In this document: one piece after another, positions 16,362 to 27,794 of the stretch | Position numbering within the stretch: the stretch's first letter is position 1 | Layout: each line of letters begins with the position of its first letter | Assembly: GCA_022823235.1 (NCBI GenBank) | Contig: JAJDXO010000022.1 | Coordinates: 125,955-159,415, forward strand | DNA from: Rhodospirillales bacterium | GTDB taxonomy: Bacteria; Pseudomonadota; Alphaproteobacteria; Rhodospirillales; UBA2165 | Direction: 5' to 3' | Length of the DNA: 33,461 bases | Position numbers and translations under genes: made by a program | The notes under the pieces: generated by a model | Database searches by the model: none | What the model saw: the letters and a program-made list of their open reading frames with translations, nothing else | What the model was told of the DNA's origin: nothing

Positions 16362-17897
16362 TCAATAAAGCTCGCCGCCGAATTCGAACTTGATCCGGGT
16401 CAGGAGGTCCTCGACGGTTTTGAGCGCATCCCTTAGTTGACGCCGGACCCGGCGCGAGAGTGATTTCGGGTGAACGTGATAGCTGGGTGATCCGCCGGCC
16501 CGCGCCTCGGCGACCTGGCGGGAGAAAATCAAATTGGACAAATAGACGTAGGCCGCCGTCAGGTCTTCGTGATCCGCCGCGTTGAGCATGTCGATGCTCT
16601 TGAGGCTGTCCATCCGGGCCAGCGTCGAAGTGGCCGTCACGCCCTCGCGGAGAGACAGCAGACGAATACCCTGAACCAAGGGAAATGTTCCATGAAGTTT
16701 GAGATCCATCTTGCCCCTGTTGGGCCCCGCATCGCTGCTCGTCGCCCAGCGGCCGAAAGACCGGAGCGCCGTGCCGTGATCGCGGTCGGCGGCAAACAGC
16801 CGGCGCAGGAACGACTCGTTATGGTCCATGAGGCGGGTGACGTAATCGCGCAGCTCCCGGCCCAACGACACCTCGCCCGAAACCGGCTGAAAATCGAAGA
16901 AAATATCGAAATCGAGAAACGCTTGATTGGTCGTCGCCGCGTTCCATTTGTCCACCTGCGCCTTCCATCCCGAGAGGGTCTGACGCCAAAGGGGATTGGT
17001 CGCCATGACGTCCCCACTGCAAAACGGCAGGCCGGCCGCGTCGACGTCCCGGGACAACCGGGTGGCCAACTCGACAAACCACGGATCGGCGGACTCTACG
17101 TCGTCAGGAGCGGCATCCGCGATGATGAAGCCGTAATCCTGGTCCGGCGACAGGTAGTTCTCGCCCCGTCCCCCGGAGCCCATGATGACCATGCAGAATG
17201 GCAGCGGAGCGGCGCCCAATCCCTCGTTCTCCATCTCGGCCGCATTGAGCGCAAGCAAATCCTGGTAGAGCCCGTTGTTCATGTGGGTTAACAGCGTCTG
17301 AATTTCCGGCGCCTTCACGCCTTCCTCCAGCAACTCGGCCGCCAGATCGCTCTGGGCGGCCTTGGTTTCCCGCAATCCCTCACGGGTCCGTTCGTAGGCG
17401 AAGGAATCCACGCGGGCGACAAGATCGCTCGCCGCCGTCGCCATCACCCGATGCAGGTCGAGCACCCCGGACAGCTTGCCGTCGCGGTCGACCACCGGCA
17501 GGTGACGGTGCCCGAAGCGGCGCATTCGCGCCAGCGCCACGTAGAGGGGATCGCTTTCGGCTGCCGTCCGAAGGGGATAGGACATGATGTCCGACGCCCG
17601 CTGCGCGGCATCCGCCCGGAAAGCGATCCGCCGCACCACATCCTGTTCCGTCACGATGCCCCGGGGGACGCCCTCCGAATCCGCGAGTACGACAGCCGAG
17701 AGCTTTCGGGTGCTCATGACGCCGACGAGGTCCCGCAACGGGTCGTCCGGAGACAACCCGGAAAGCGTCTTCCGCATGTGGTCCCGGACGGTCTGAAAAA
17801 ACACCCGCGTTGCCGGAGAGCCCTGGCTCATCTGCGCTTCGGCCCGGTCCGGACGCACCGGATCGTCGGCCACCCCCTTTTGATCCACCTCCGCCAC
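16362..17897 (-). CDS. CBS-domain DUF294 nucleotidyltransferase-like protein
   Basis: A 511-residue cytoplasmic protein. Two CBS domains (about 40-95 and 100-155, with AVVLADSEGVPRGIVTEQDV and HLPVVDRDGKLSGVLDL) probably bind adenine nucleotides. A DUF294 nucleotidyltransferase fold follows, marked by MGSGGRGE (239-246) and DQDYG (252-256), the G-S and D-x-D pattern of GlnD-type enzymes. The DUF294 C-terminal helical domain fills the rest. Such proteins are thought to be nucleotide sensors or signal proteins, but the reaction is not established. The GTG at 17895-17897 has GGGAGAG about eight bases upstream and is preferred over the ATG at 17831. The membrane-anchored exonuclease gene follows. 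Confidence 0.87.
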   Translation of the reverse strand: MAEVDQKGVADDPVRPDRAEAQMSQGSPATRVFFQTVRDHMRKTLSGLSPDDPLRDLVGVMSTRKLSAVVLADSEGVPRGIVTEQDVVRRIAFRADAAQRASDIMSYPLRTAAESDPLYVALARMRRFGHRHLPVVDRDGKLSGVLDLHRVMATAASDLVARVDSFAYERTREGLRETKAAQSDLAAELLEEGVKAPEIQTLLTHMNNGLYQDLLALNAAEMENEGLGAAPLPFCMVIMGSGGRGENYLSPDQDYGFIIADAAPDDVESADPWFVELATRLSRDVDAAGLPFCSGDVMATNPLWRQTLSGWKAQVDKWNAATTNQAFLDFDIFFDFQPVSGEVSLGRELRDYVTRLMDHNESFLRRLFAADRDHGTALRSFGRWATSSDAGPNRGKMDLKLHGTFPLVQGIRLLSLREGVTATSTLARMDSLKSIDMLNAADHEDLTAAYVYLSNLIFSRQVAEARAGGSPSYHVHPKSLSRRVRRQLRDALKTVEDLLTRIKFEFGGELY

Positions 17898-18016
17898 GGT
17901 AGCATCTCTCCCGGCGCCCCGACAGGTGCAGATGCGGCCCGCTATCCCTGCAATTGGAACCGGCGGCGGCGGCGGCTATGATCGTCACACGACCGCAATG
18001 GGGCACCCGAGGACCG

Positions 18017-18415
18017 ATGACCGATAAAATAACCAAGACCGAAGAGGAATGGCGCAGCCAATTGACGCCGGAGCAGTATCAGGTGACGCGCCTGAAGGGG
18101 ACCGAGCCGGCCTTCACCGGCATTTATGCTCATAGCAAGGAGCCGGGCATTTACCATTGCATCTGCTGCGATCAGCCTCTGTTCGATTCCGATGCCAAAT
18201 ATGATTCGGGCACGGGCTGGCCGAGCTTTTTCCGGCCGTTGACCGAGGACGCGGTCGCCGAGGAACGGGACGTCAGCTACGGCATGATCCGGACCGAGGC
18301 GCTCTGCAGCCGCTGCGACGCCCATCTCGGCCATGTCTTTCCCGATGGCCCGGCGCCGACCGGCCTCCGGTACTGCATGAACTCCGCGTCGCTCAATCTG
18401 AAGCCCAGGGAATAG
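18017..18415 (+). CDS. msrB: Peptide-methionine (R)-S-oxide reductase
   Basis: A 132-residue MsrB that repairs the R form of methionine sulfoxide in proteins, using thioredoxin. Zinc-binding cysteines are C48 and C51 (CICC) and C97 and C100 (CSRC). The substrate loop is SGTGWPSFF (64-72) and the catalytic cysteine is C120 in [10 protein letters not shown]. The start at 18017 follows CGAGGACCG and gives the usual length; an upstream ATG at 17954 would add a non-conserved alanine-rich stretch. It is divergent from the CBS-DUF294 gene and followed by an EamA transporter after 19 bases, probably one transcript. Confidence 0.95.
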   Translation: MTDKITKTEEEWRSQLTPEQYQVTRLKGTEPAFTGIYAHSKEPGIYHCICCDQPLFDSDAKYDSGTGWPSFFRPLTEDAVAEERDVSYGMIRTEALCSRCDAHLGHVFPDGPAPTGLRYCMNSASLNLKPRE

Positions 18416-18434
18416 GCGATCCACCGCCGGCCTC

Positions 18435-19367
18435 ATGGCTGACACCGGGCATCCCGAGGCTTCCGGCGCAGACGGAAAGCCCCGATTCACCAGCAACGTT
18501 CTCGGCTTTGCCGCCATGACGCTCGGCATGGGCGCGCTGGTCAGCGTCGACGGCTTCGTCAAACAGATCGGCAACGAACTGCACCCGGTTGAGATCGTTT
18601 TCTTCCGCAACTTCTTCGGATTGGTGGCGCTGGCCCCGCTCATGCTCCGCCGGGGGACGCGCCTCTGGCGCACGCAAAACCTCAAGCTCCACGCGGGCCG
18701 CGGCCTGATTCACGCGGCAGCCATGCTGTGCTGGTTTTGGGCGCTGCTGTTCGTCCCGCTGGCGGAGGCGACGGCGATTTCATTCATGCTGCCCATCTTC
18801 GCCACCATCGGCGCCATTCTGTTTCTCGCCGAGCCCAGCCGGGGCGGAAGATGGCTGGCGGTCGGCCTGGGATTCGCCGGCATGCTGATCATCATACGGC
18901 CGGGCTTCGAAGCCATCGGCATCGGCATGCTGCTGGTGGTCGCCTCCAGCATCGGCGCGGGCACCTCCAAGGTGATGACCAAGGTATTGGTTCGTACGGA
19001 CGATCCCACGACCATCGTCGCTTATCTGACGCTGTTCATCACCGTATTCAGCTTCATCCCGTCGCTGTTCGTGTGGCGCTGGCCGAGCATGGACGCGCTT
19101 TGGATGCTGGGGGTCGTCGGCGTGCTCGGTGTCCTTGGCCACGGCTTCATGACCTGGTCCTACCGCCTCGGCGAAGTCACGGCGGTGGAGCCGGCCTACT
19201 TTACCCGGCTGATATGGGCGGCCTTGATCGGATTTTTCGTCTTTCAGGAGCTTCCCGGCATCTGGACCTGGGCGGGCGCGGCCGTGATCGTCGCCGGCGC
19301 CGTGTGGCTCATTCAGGTGGAAACCAAAGAGGCGCGAGCCAGAGCCCGCGCCTCCGGCGGTTCCTAG
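18435..19367 (+). CDS. EamA/DMT-family transporter
   Basis: A 310-residue membrane protein of the drug/metabolite transporter superfamily. About ten hydrophobic helices can be seen in two halves: the first starts with SNVLGFAAMTLGMGALVSVDGF, and the second has MLLVVASSIGAGTSKVMTK near residue 165. Segments such as PLAEATAISFMLPIFATIGA and GEVTAVEPAYFTRLIWAALIGFF are typical EamA helix pairs. It probably exports a small metabolite or amino acid; the substrate is unknown. It follows msrB by 19 bases. Its TAG stop overlaps the stop of the convergent dienelactone hydrolase gene in the shared tetranucleotide CTAG (19364-19367). Confidence 0.9.
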   Translation: MADTGHPEASGADGKPRFTSNVLGFAAMTLGMGALVSVDGFVKQIGNELHPVEIVFFRNFFGLVALAPLMLRRGTRLWRTQNLKLHAGRGLIHAAAMLCWFWALLFVPLAEATAISFMLPIFATIGAILFLAEPSRGGRWLAVGLGFAGMLIIIRPGFEAIGIGMLLVVASSIGAGTSKVMTKVLVRTDDPTTIVAYLTLFITVFSFIPSLFVWRWPSMDALWMLGVVGVLGVLGHGFMTWSYRLGEVTAVEPAYFTRLIWAALIGFFVFQELPGIWTWAGAAVIVAGAVWLIQVETKEARARARASGGS

Positions 19368-20056
19368 CGGAGGGCGTTGAGGATCTCCTTGGTCCGCATC
19401 ATCGACGCTTCGTAGGCTGCCGCGTCCCACGCCGGCGCATGCCGGGACGTGTAGCCGTGTTTCACGTCCGGATAGAGATGAAGCTCCAACAGATCATTGC
19501 CGTCCGCCGCATCCTGAATTTGGTCCAGCACCTCCTGCGGCGCCGCTTGATCGTCGGTGCCGAAGTGGATGCTCACGGGCGCCTTGATACCGGCGATGTC
19601 ATCGTACCAATCCTGCATGGCGGAACCGTGATAGGAAAACCCGGCATCGAGGCCCATTCGCGCCGGACCGATATACGCATAGGGTCCGCCGTAGCAGAAA
19701 CCGGCCACGGCCACCTTTCCATTGCACTCGGGGCGGGATTTCAGGTCGTTGGCCGCGTCCGCCACATCCTCGATACCCCTTTCGATCAGGTCGTAGCGCG
19801 GCTGGGCCCGTTCCCGGGCCCGCTCGTCACCCAATTCCAACGGGCCGGGCAAGTCGGTGCGCCAAAAAAAGTCCGGCGCGGATACGGCATAACCGGCCTC
19901 GCCAAGCTCATCGCAAATCGCTTTGAGGCTCGGACCGACCCCGAAAACATCCGCCACCATGACGATCCCGGGCGCCGGACCGCCGTCGGGTGTGACCACG
20001 TAGGAATCGAATTCCCCGCCGCCGCTCGAGGTAAGCTTGATATCGGTTCCGGCCAT
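19364..20056 (-). CDS. Dienelactone hydrolase family protein
   Basis: A 230-residue alpha/beta hydrolase. The nucleophile is C121 in AGFCYGG, a cysteine as in true dienelactone hydrolases; the acid is D168 or D169 in HFGTDD, and the base is H200 in DVKHGYTSR. Known members open dienelactone rings in chlorocatechol breakdown, but many bacterial copies have no proven substrate. Context gives only a loose link with the aromatic hydroxylase and oxygenases in the window. The ATG at 20054-20056 follows GGGAGGAACAC, a strong ribosome site. Confidence 0.9.
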   Translation of the reverse strand: MAGTDIKLTSSGGGEFDSYVVTPDGGPAPGIVMVADVFGVGPSLKAICDELGEAGYAVSAPDFFWRTDLPGPLELGDERARERAQPRYDLIERGIEDVADAANDLKSRPECNGKVAVAGFCYGGPYAYIGPARMGLDAGFSYHGSAMQDWYDDIAGIKAPVSIHFGTDDQAAPQEVLDQIQDAADGNDLLELHLYPDVKHGYTSRHAPAWDAAAYEASMMRTKEILNALR

Positions 20057-20215
20057 GTGTTCCTCCCTGATCCGGTCAATTGGCTGAGGACATTATGAAG
20101 CGGCGCGCGCGCCTGTCCATAGGGTCCGTATGGGGATACGATTTCCCGGAAATTCCAAACATACGGGCTTGGTACGTCCGGCGCCCGAAACGCCCCGCGC
20201 CAGGTTTAGGGCTCG

Positions 20216-21055
20216 TTATTCCCGGGGCGCCCAGAACGCAATGGTGCGCATCTCGATGGATTGGCGGGGCGTTGCGCCCTCCGGCGTCGTCGGGTCGTCA
20301 AACGACGTGTGCGCCGTCCAGCGGGCCCGTCCATCGGTCTCGGATTCGTAGACCTTGAACACAATGGCCTCGTCCCGGGTCATTTCGGGGAAGTAAAACC
20401 ACCGGTGATCCGGGTTGTGCTGGACCTGGTAGGTTTCCCCCACCCGGTTGGGATACCGGCGCTCCGAGGCGATGAGATCGGCTTCCCTCAAGCTCCCGGC
20501 ATCGGCGATCGCCAGCGGATTGGCTTCGATGGGCTTGTTGATGGCCCGCCACACCTGAACGATGGCGAAACGGTGCCTGATCAGTTCCTCCGCCCGGTCG
20601 GGCATCAGATCCCGGACCCGCTGCGGCCCTGACCATTCCGTATAGTCGTTGTGCACCCGGAGAACCGGCTCGCGGATCAGCCTGGCTTCCTGTTCCTCCC
20701 GATCCCCGGTCCGCAGGGTGTGATCGAAGACGTGAACCCAGTTGCAGCCGGTCCGTTCCTTGATCAACGCCTCGACCTCCGGGTAGTAGACGGATGTCAA
20801 CTCGTCGGCGTCGAAGAAGTCGTTCATCCGGGTCGGATGGTCGACGAACTCGAAACCGTTGATGTCGAGGTCGAACCGATCACGGACCAGCCGCCCGTTG
20901 GAGATTTTCATCTCATGTTCGGCAAACTCGCCCGTGTAGACCCGCTTGAGGTTGCCCTCTTCCATGGTCTCGTTGACCGGCTTCACTCCGGTATCGATCG
21001 AATAGACGAGATCGGCGGTAATGGCGCCGGCCTCGACCGTGACGGACTGATCCAT
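20216..21055 (-). CDS. CmcJ/NvfI-like oxidoreductase
   Basis: A 279-residue protein that resembles the CmcJ/NvfI group, non-heme iron 2-oxoglutarate-type enzymes including cephamycin CmcJ and fungal NvfI/AsaB. Support comes from the conserved block VHNDYTEWSGPQRVRDL (about 156-172), then VQVWRAINKPIEANPLAIAD and HRWFYFPEMTRDEAIVFKVYES, where H and D residues could hold iron. The last part, RQSIEMRTIAFW, also fits. The ATG at 21053-21055 lies after GGGGGCACCC; a TTG at 21067 is less likely. No biosynthetic cluster surrounds it, so the substrate is unknown. The 159 bases between it and the dienelactone hydrolase show nothing distinct. Confidence 0.75.
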   Translation of the reverse strand: MDQSVTVEAGAITADLVYSIDTGVKPVNETMEEGNLKRVYTGEFAEHEMKISNGRLVRDRFDLDINGFEFVDHPTRMNDFFDADELTSVYYPEVEALIKERTGCNWVHVFDHTLRTGDREEQEARLIREPVLRVHNDYTEWSGPQRVRDLMPDRAEELIRHRFAIVQVWRAINKPIEANPLAIADAGSLREADLIASERRYPNRVGETYQVQHNPDHRWFYFPEMTRDEAIVFKVYESETDGRARWTAHTSFDDPTTPEGATPRQSIEMRTIAFWAPRE

Positions 21056-21162
21056 GGGTGCCCCCAAAGAAATTGTTTCGTACCACTAGGTTGACACTGT
21101 ATCCGCCGGTACCGCCCCTGCAAGCATCCCAGAGGCATGGGCCGTTCCCCGGTCACGGCCGG

Positions 21163-22941
21163 TCAGGCGTCCTCTCCTTCATGCAATTCTCCGCCCCGGT
21201 GAAGCCGGAGCGCAATATCGGCGGTCTGGTACCCGGCCCGCTCGGTCGGCGAATGGGCGGCGAGGAAGCGCGCCACGGCGACCAATATGTGCCGGCCCTC
21301 ATCGCCCGGCCCCCAGGCATCGAATTGGCGGACACCGGCCTCGAGGTTCTGATAAGCGTGGAAACCGGCATCCTCCCGCAGCAACGCACGGGCCAGAACG
21401 ACGATCAGCTTCTCCGGATCGTGACCGAGAAGCAGGTAGCGGGACGTCAACCGCGCGGCGTCGCTTACCCGGGCCTGGCGGTCAAAGGCCGCCAGCAGCC
21501 GATCGAGGAGCTCGTCCGCCGCCTTCGGCAAATCATCGAGGGGGCGTCCATCCTCACCGGGCATCCCCGCGGGCGGGATATTCAGGAACCGGGTGAGGTA
21601 CAGGGCCATGGCGCCGGCAAAGACGCCGGCCGTCGCATCGGGATACGGATCGCCGGCTTCGTCCAGACGCTTCAGGATTGCATGCAGGGCGTTGGCGTGG
21701 GTGAAGACATGATGCGCCGTGTCCCAGTCTGAAAACTCGTTCGCCGTCCCGAAGCGGGCCAGACGGAGCGCGGCGGCGTAGGCCAGCGCCCGAGCCAGAT
21801 CGGCCGCCCGCGCCCCGTTGCCCACGGCCTGTTCCAGCGCCGAGATGATCTTGTCCGGCTCATCGCCGAGCAGCCGTGCGGCCAAATCGGCGTGCGCCTC
21901 GTACGTATCCGCCCCGGCCGGATCGGGAAGGCGCCCGCGCACTCTCTCCCACGCCGCATCCACGAGGACGACAAGGTCGATGGGATGCCGCCAGGAATCC
22001 GATTCTTCGCCGCCGCGCGCCCGAACCATCTGGTCGATCGCCGTGGGAAGGATCGCCAGGGCTTGGTCACGGCCGACCAACTCGGCCGCTTCGAGAGCCT
22101 TGTTCACGAAATCCAGACTATGGCCGGTATCCCCGTAATGCCGGTCGGTCGCCGCAGCCGCCACGCCGTCGACGATCTTTTCCCAGGGCCGGGAAGACGA
22201 AATCATGGTCTCCAGCGTCCGTTCGGCGGCGGTCCGGTGCCGGACGCCGGACCATTGGCGCAGCCAGCGTTTGAGGGTCTTTCCGTCCAAGTCGGCATCG
22301 AGGAGCGGTCCGGAGGATTGATAGGGCTCCTCTCCGGCGCAATCCGCCGCCACCCGGCGCACACCGTGGAACAGCGCCAGAAACGCCTCGTCCTCCGGCA
22401 GGCGGTCGATGATGTTTCCGAGCGCCGTCAGGATGGTCATGCCAACGTCGAAACCGTCGCGATTGCGAACGCCGTAATCGGCCGCCGCGGCGACGATGTC
22501 CCGGCGGCTCGCGCCGGCATCCAGGCCGGCCAGGATCGCCTTGCCCATTACCAGCGAGATGTTATGGCTCATGCCGTCATGAAGGCGCTGACGCCAACGG
22601 CCGGCGCCGCCCGCCGGCTGCAGACGGCTCGAAACCCAAACCTCGTCACCGTCTATCCTGACCTCGGCGGTGGGAACATCGTCGGCCCACAAATCGAAGG
22701 TGCAGCCGCTCGATAGGTCAAACCGGGCATGATGCCAGTGACAGGTGAGAATGCCGTCTTCGACCGAGCCCTGGTTCAGCGGAAAGCCCAGGTGCGGGCA
22801 GCGGTTGTCGAGGGCAAACAGACGCGTACCGTCATGCACCACCAGAACGGGCGTCGGCCCGCCCCGCACCAGGACCATGCCCGTGGCCTTGATTTCCGAA
22901 AGGGACCCGGCATGAATGAAGTCGTCGACGGCTTTGTCCAT
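21163..22941 (-). CDS. Rieske [2Fe-2S] protein with large helical C-terminal domain
   Basis: A 592-residue protein. Residues 1-105 form a Rieske ferredoxin domain with iron-sulfur ligands C48 and H50 (RCPHLGFPL) and C67 and H70 (CHWHHARFD). The remaining 480 or so residues are mostly alpha-helical and contain clusters of histidines: LHDGMSHN (120-127), LFHG (191-193), RHYGDTGHSLDFVN (267-280) and HHVFTHANALH (410-420). This could be a metal-dependent oxygenase or hydrolase fed by the Rieske cluster; that is inference. The C-terminal part does not look like a ring-hydroxylating oxygenase, since its mononuclear iron motif is absent. ATG 22941 follows GGAGGCAGACCGCC. No reductase gene is adjacent. 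Confidence 0.75.
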   Translation of the reverse strand: MDKAVDDFIHAGSLSEIKATGMVLVRGGPTPVLVVHDGTRLFALDNRCPHLGFPLNQGSVEDGILTCHWHHARFDLSSGCTFDLWADDVPTAEVRIDGDEVWVSSRLQPAGGAGRWRQRLHDGMSHNISLVMGKAILAGLDAGASRRDIVAAAADYGVRNRDGFDVGMTILTALGNIIDRLPEDEAFLALFHGVRRVAADCAGEEPYQSSGPLLDADLDGKTLKRWLRQWSGVRHRTAAERTLETMISSSRPWEKIVDGVAAAATDRHYGDTGHSLDFVNKALEAAELVGRDQALAILPTAIDQMVRARGGEESDSWRHPIDLVVLVDAAWERVRGRLPDPAGADTYEAHADLAARLLGDEPDKIISALEQAVGNGARAADLARALAYAAALRLARFGTANEFSDWDTAHHVFTHANALHAILKRLDEAGDPYPDATAGVFAGAMALYLTRFLNIPPAGMPGEDGRPLDDLPKAADELLDRLLAAFDRQARVSDAARLTSRYLLLGHDPEKLIVVLARALLREDAGFHAYQNLEAGVRQFDAWGPGDEGRHILVAVARFLAAHSPTERAGYQTADIALRLHRGGELHEGEDA

Positions 22942-23014
22942 GGCGGTCTGCCTCCAGCCGGTTGCGGTCGAACGTTCCTCTAATATGGCCCGGCGAGCGG
23001 CAGATTTCTATAAT

Positions 23015-23440
23015 CTAGTACCGCACCCGAATGGTGATGCGCGTCCCCTCGTGCGGGACGTCAAATGCCGCCGCCTCGAAGGGGGGCGCGCTCAACCGCA
23101 CCGGGGCGTCCCTGGAAAAGCCGAACCCCTCCAGGGGCAAGCCGATAAAGTTGGTGTTCATCCCCCCATCCCGGTTCTCGTCATGGAGCAGGGCCGCGGC
23201 GTAGCGGCCCGCGGGAATGTCCTTGATCAGCACGACGATGGATCCGGGGCTCGCGGGTTCATCGAAACCCCTGAACCGCTTTCCTTCGGGGAATTCTTCA
23301 GGATCGTTATGCAGGGCGAGGCGAATGAGACCCCGATCGTTGCGAATCTCGGTGACCTCGACAATCAGATCACCCGCCCGCGCGGGGAGCGCGGTCACGA
23401 GAACCGCCATAAACACCCACAATGGCAGTTTAGTGGACAT
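23015..23440 (-). CDS. DUF2141 family secreted protein
   Basis: A 141-residue protein with a signal peptide (about 1-24: positive STK, a hydrophobic core LWVFMAVLVTALP, then ARA cleavage), so probably periplasmic. The mature part has the DUF2141 pattern GRYAAALLHDENRDGGMNTN followed by GLPLEGFGFSRD. The molecular function of this family is not known. The start ATG (23438-23440) lies inside the end of atpC, which it overlaps by 11 bases. A GGAG nine bases before the ATG also lies within atpC. This suggests translational coupling with the ATP synthase operon. A longer frame reaching to 23629 overlaps atpC too much to be real. Confidence 0.85.
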   Translation of the reverse strand: MSTKLPLWVFMAVLVTALPARAGDLIVEVTEIRNDRGLIRLALHNDPEEFPEGKRFRGFDEPASPGSIVVLIKDIPAGRYAAALLHDENRDGGMNTNFIGLPLEGFGFSRDAPVRLSAPPFEAAAFDVPHEGTRITIRVRY

Positions 23441-23858
23441 CTCCGCCGGCTCCGGCCGCCAACACCAGGGCCTCCGCGATTCGAAGCTCCGTCTCGGCGG
23501 CTGCTTTTCCGTCGTCGCCCGCCGAGCCGGCCGCCTCCTTGGCGGCGTCAAGCCGCCGGGAAGCCGCGCCGGCGTCAATTTCGTCAACCAGTTGGGCCGC
23601 ATCGGCGAGAACCGTGCAGCGCTCCGCATTGGCCTCGGCGAATCCGCCCTCGACGAATATCCGGGAGGTGACGGAGCCGCCTTGGTGCACCTCGACGACG
23701 CCCGGACGGACGGTCGAGATCAACGGCGCGTGGCCCGGCAGCACGCCGAAATCGCCGGCCCCGCCGGGCACCACCACCATGTCGACCTCCTCGGACGCCA
23801 CCAGGTTCAGCGGCGTCACGAGATCGAAGTCAACCTTGTCTGCGGCGGAATCAGCCAT
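23430..23858 (-). CDS. atpC: ATP synthase F1 epsilon subunit
   Basis: A 142-residue epsilon subunit, the rotor-stalk subunit that can inhibit ATP hydrolysis. The N-terminal beta-sandwich reads VDFDLVTPLNLVASEEVDMVVVPGGAGDFGVLPGHAPLIS, with the conserved GDFGVLPGHAP. The C-terminal helical hairpin is LVDEIDAGAASRRLDAAKEAA and onward. It follows atpD by 23 bases. The last 11 bases overlap the start of a DUF2141 gene. Confidence 0.95.
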   Translation of the reverse strand: MADSAADKVDFDLVTPLNLVASEEVDMVVVPGGAGDFGVLPGHAPLISTVRPGVVEVHQGGSVTSRIFVEGGFAEANAERCTVLADAAQLVDEIDAGAASRRLDAAKEAAGSAGDDGKAAAETELRIAEALVLAAGAGGDVH

Positions 23859-23881
23859 GATGAGTGTCCTTCCGGCTGCCC

Positions 23882-26229
<2,348 letters not shown>

Positions 26230-26261
26230 CGGTTATCCGATTCGCTTATCCGTCCGAGGCT

Positions 26262-27794
26262 CTAAGAGAAGGATTTGGTGAAATCGTCGAGGAAGGTCTT
26301 GAGCTTTTCCTCGGTCGCTTCGGTGATTTCGGCATCGGTGCGGATCGCCACCAGAATGTCGGCGCCCGACTCGCGGACCTCTTCCATCAGCGCCGCCTCA
26401 TAGCGGACCACATCCCCAACCTCGATCCCGTCAAGATAGCCGTTCACACCGGCATAGATGGCGACCACCTGTTCCTCCACCGGGTAGGGGACGAACTGGC
26501 CTTGCTTCAGGACCTCGGTCAGCCGCGAGCCGCGCGCCAACAGACGCTGGGTCGCGGAATCCAGATCGGACGCGAACTGGGAAAACGCCGCCATTTCCCG
26601 GTACTGGGCGAGTTCCAGCTTGATCGAGCCGGCAACCTGCTTCATGGCCTTCACCTGCGCGGCGGAGCCCACCCGGCTGACCGACAGACCGACATTCACC
26701 GCCGGGCGGATGCCCTGGTAGAACAATTCGGTCTCGAGGAAGATCTGCCCGTCGGTAATGGAAATCACGTTCGTGGGGATGTAGGCCGAAACGTCGTTAG
26801 CCTGGGTCTCGATCACCGGCAGCGCGGTCAATGACCCGGCGCCGTTGTCATCATTCATTTTCGCGGCCCGCTCCAACAGGCGGGAGTGCAGATAAAACAC
26901 GTCGCCGGGGTAGGCCTCACGCCCCGGCGGACGGCGAAGCAGCAGGGACATTTGCCGGTAGGCGACCGCCTGCTTGGTCAAGTCGTCGTAGAAGATAACC
27001 GCATGCATGCCGTTGTCGCGGAAATACTCCCCCATGGTGCAGCCCGTATAGGGCGCCAGGAAGAGCATCGGCGCCGGTTCGGACGCCGTGGCCGCCACGA
27101 CGATGGAGTATTCGAGTGCGCCGTAGTCCTCGAGGATCTTGACGAACTGCGCCACCGAAGACCGCTTCTGGCCGACGCTGACGTAAACGCAGTAAAGCTT
27201 CTCGGAATCATCCCGGGCGGCGTCGTTGACCTTCTTCTGATTGATGATGGTGTCGAGAATGATCGCCGTCTTGCCGGTCTGCCGGTCTCCGATCACCAGC
27301 TCCCGCTGGCCGCGGCCGATGGGGATCAGGCTGTCGATGGCCTTGATCCCGGTCTGCATGGGCTCGTGCACCGATTTCCGCGGAATGATACCGGGCGCCT
27401 TCACCTCGATCAGGCCGCGGTCGGCCGCGTTGATCGGGCCCTTGCCGTCAATCGGCTCACCGAGACCGTTCACCACCCGGCCGAGCAGTTCCTTGCCCAC
27501 CGGCACGTCGACGATTTCACCGGTCCGCTTGACCGTGTCGCCTTCGCGGATGGTCCGGTCATCACCGAAGATCACGACACCCACATTGTCCTCTTCAAGG
27601 TTGAGGGTCATGCCCTTGATGCCGCCGGGGAATTCAACCATTTCACCGGCCTGCACCTTGTCGAGGCCGTAGACGCGGGCGATACCGTCACCCACCGACA
27701 GGACCTGTCCGACCTCGGCAACCTCCGCTTCGGTGCCGAAGTTCTGAATTTGCTCCTTCAGGATCGCGGAAATTTCCGCCGCACGGATTTCCAT
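26262..27794 (-). CDS. atpA: ATP synthase F1 alpha subunit
   Basis: A 510-residue alpha subunit, the regulatory nucleotide-binding partner of beta. The N-terminus [16 protein letters not shown], the P-loop GDRQTGKT (169-176), the [12 protein letters not shown] block and the signature [17 protein letters not shown] are all visible. Its ATG shares one base with the atpH stop codon (TAATG on the minus strand, at 27792-27796), so translation is probably coupled to atpH. Confidence 0.99.
   Translation of the reverse strand: MEIRAAEISAILKEQIQNFGTEAEVAEVGQVLSVGDGIARVYGLDKVQAGEMVEFPGGIKGMTLNLEEDNVGVVIFGDDRTIREGDTVKRTGEIVDVPVGKELLGRVVNGLGEPIDGKGPINAADRGLIEVKAPGIIPRKSVHEPMQTGIKAIDSLIPIGRGQRELVIGDRQTGKTAIILDTIINQKKVNDAARDDSEKLYCVYVSVGQKRSSVAQFVKILEDYGALEYSIVVAATASEPAPMLFLAPYTGCTMGEYFRDNGMHAVIFYDDLTKQAVAYRQMSLLLRRPPGREAYPGDVFYLHSRLLERAAKMNDDNGAGSLTALPVIETQANDVSAYIPTNVISITDGQIFLETELFYQGIRPAVNVGLSVSRVGSAAQVKAMKQVAGSIKLELAQYREMAAFSQFASDLDSATQRLLARGSRLTEVLKQGQFVPYPVEEQVVAIYAGVNGYLDGIEVGDVVRYEAALMEEVRESGADILVAIRTDAEITEATEEKLKTFLDDFTKSFS

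Noticed and set aside
20080-20358. A 92-codon plus-strand frame downstream of the dienelactone hydrolase promoter
   Set aside because: Half of it is antisense to the CmcJ/NvfI-like gene, and its arginine/proline-rich content has no family resemblance.
23441-23629. An N-terminal extension of the DUF2141 frame
   Set aside because: It lies wholly inside atpC on the same strand in another frame, and the signal peptide begins exactly at the internal ATG at 23440.
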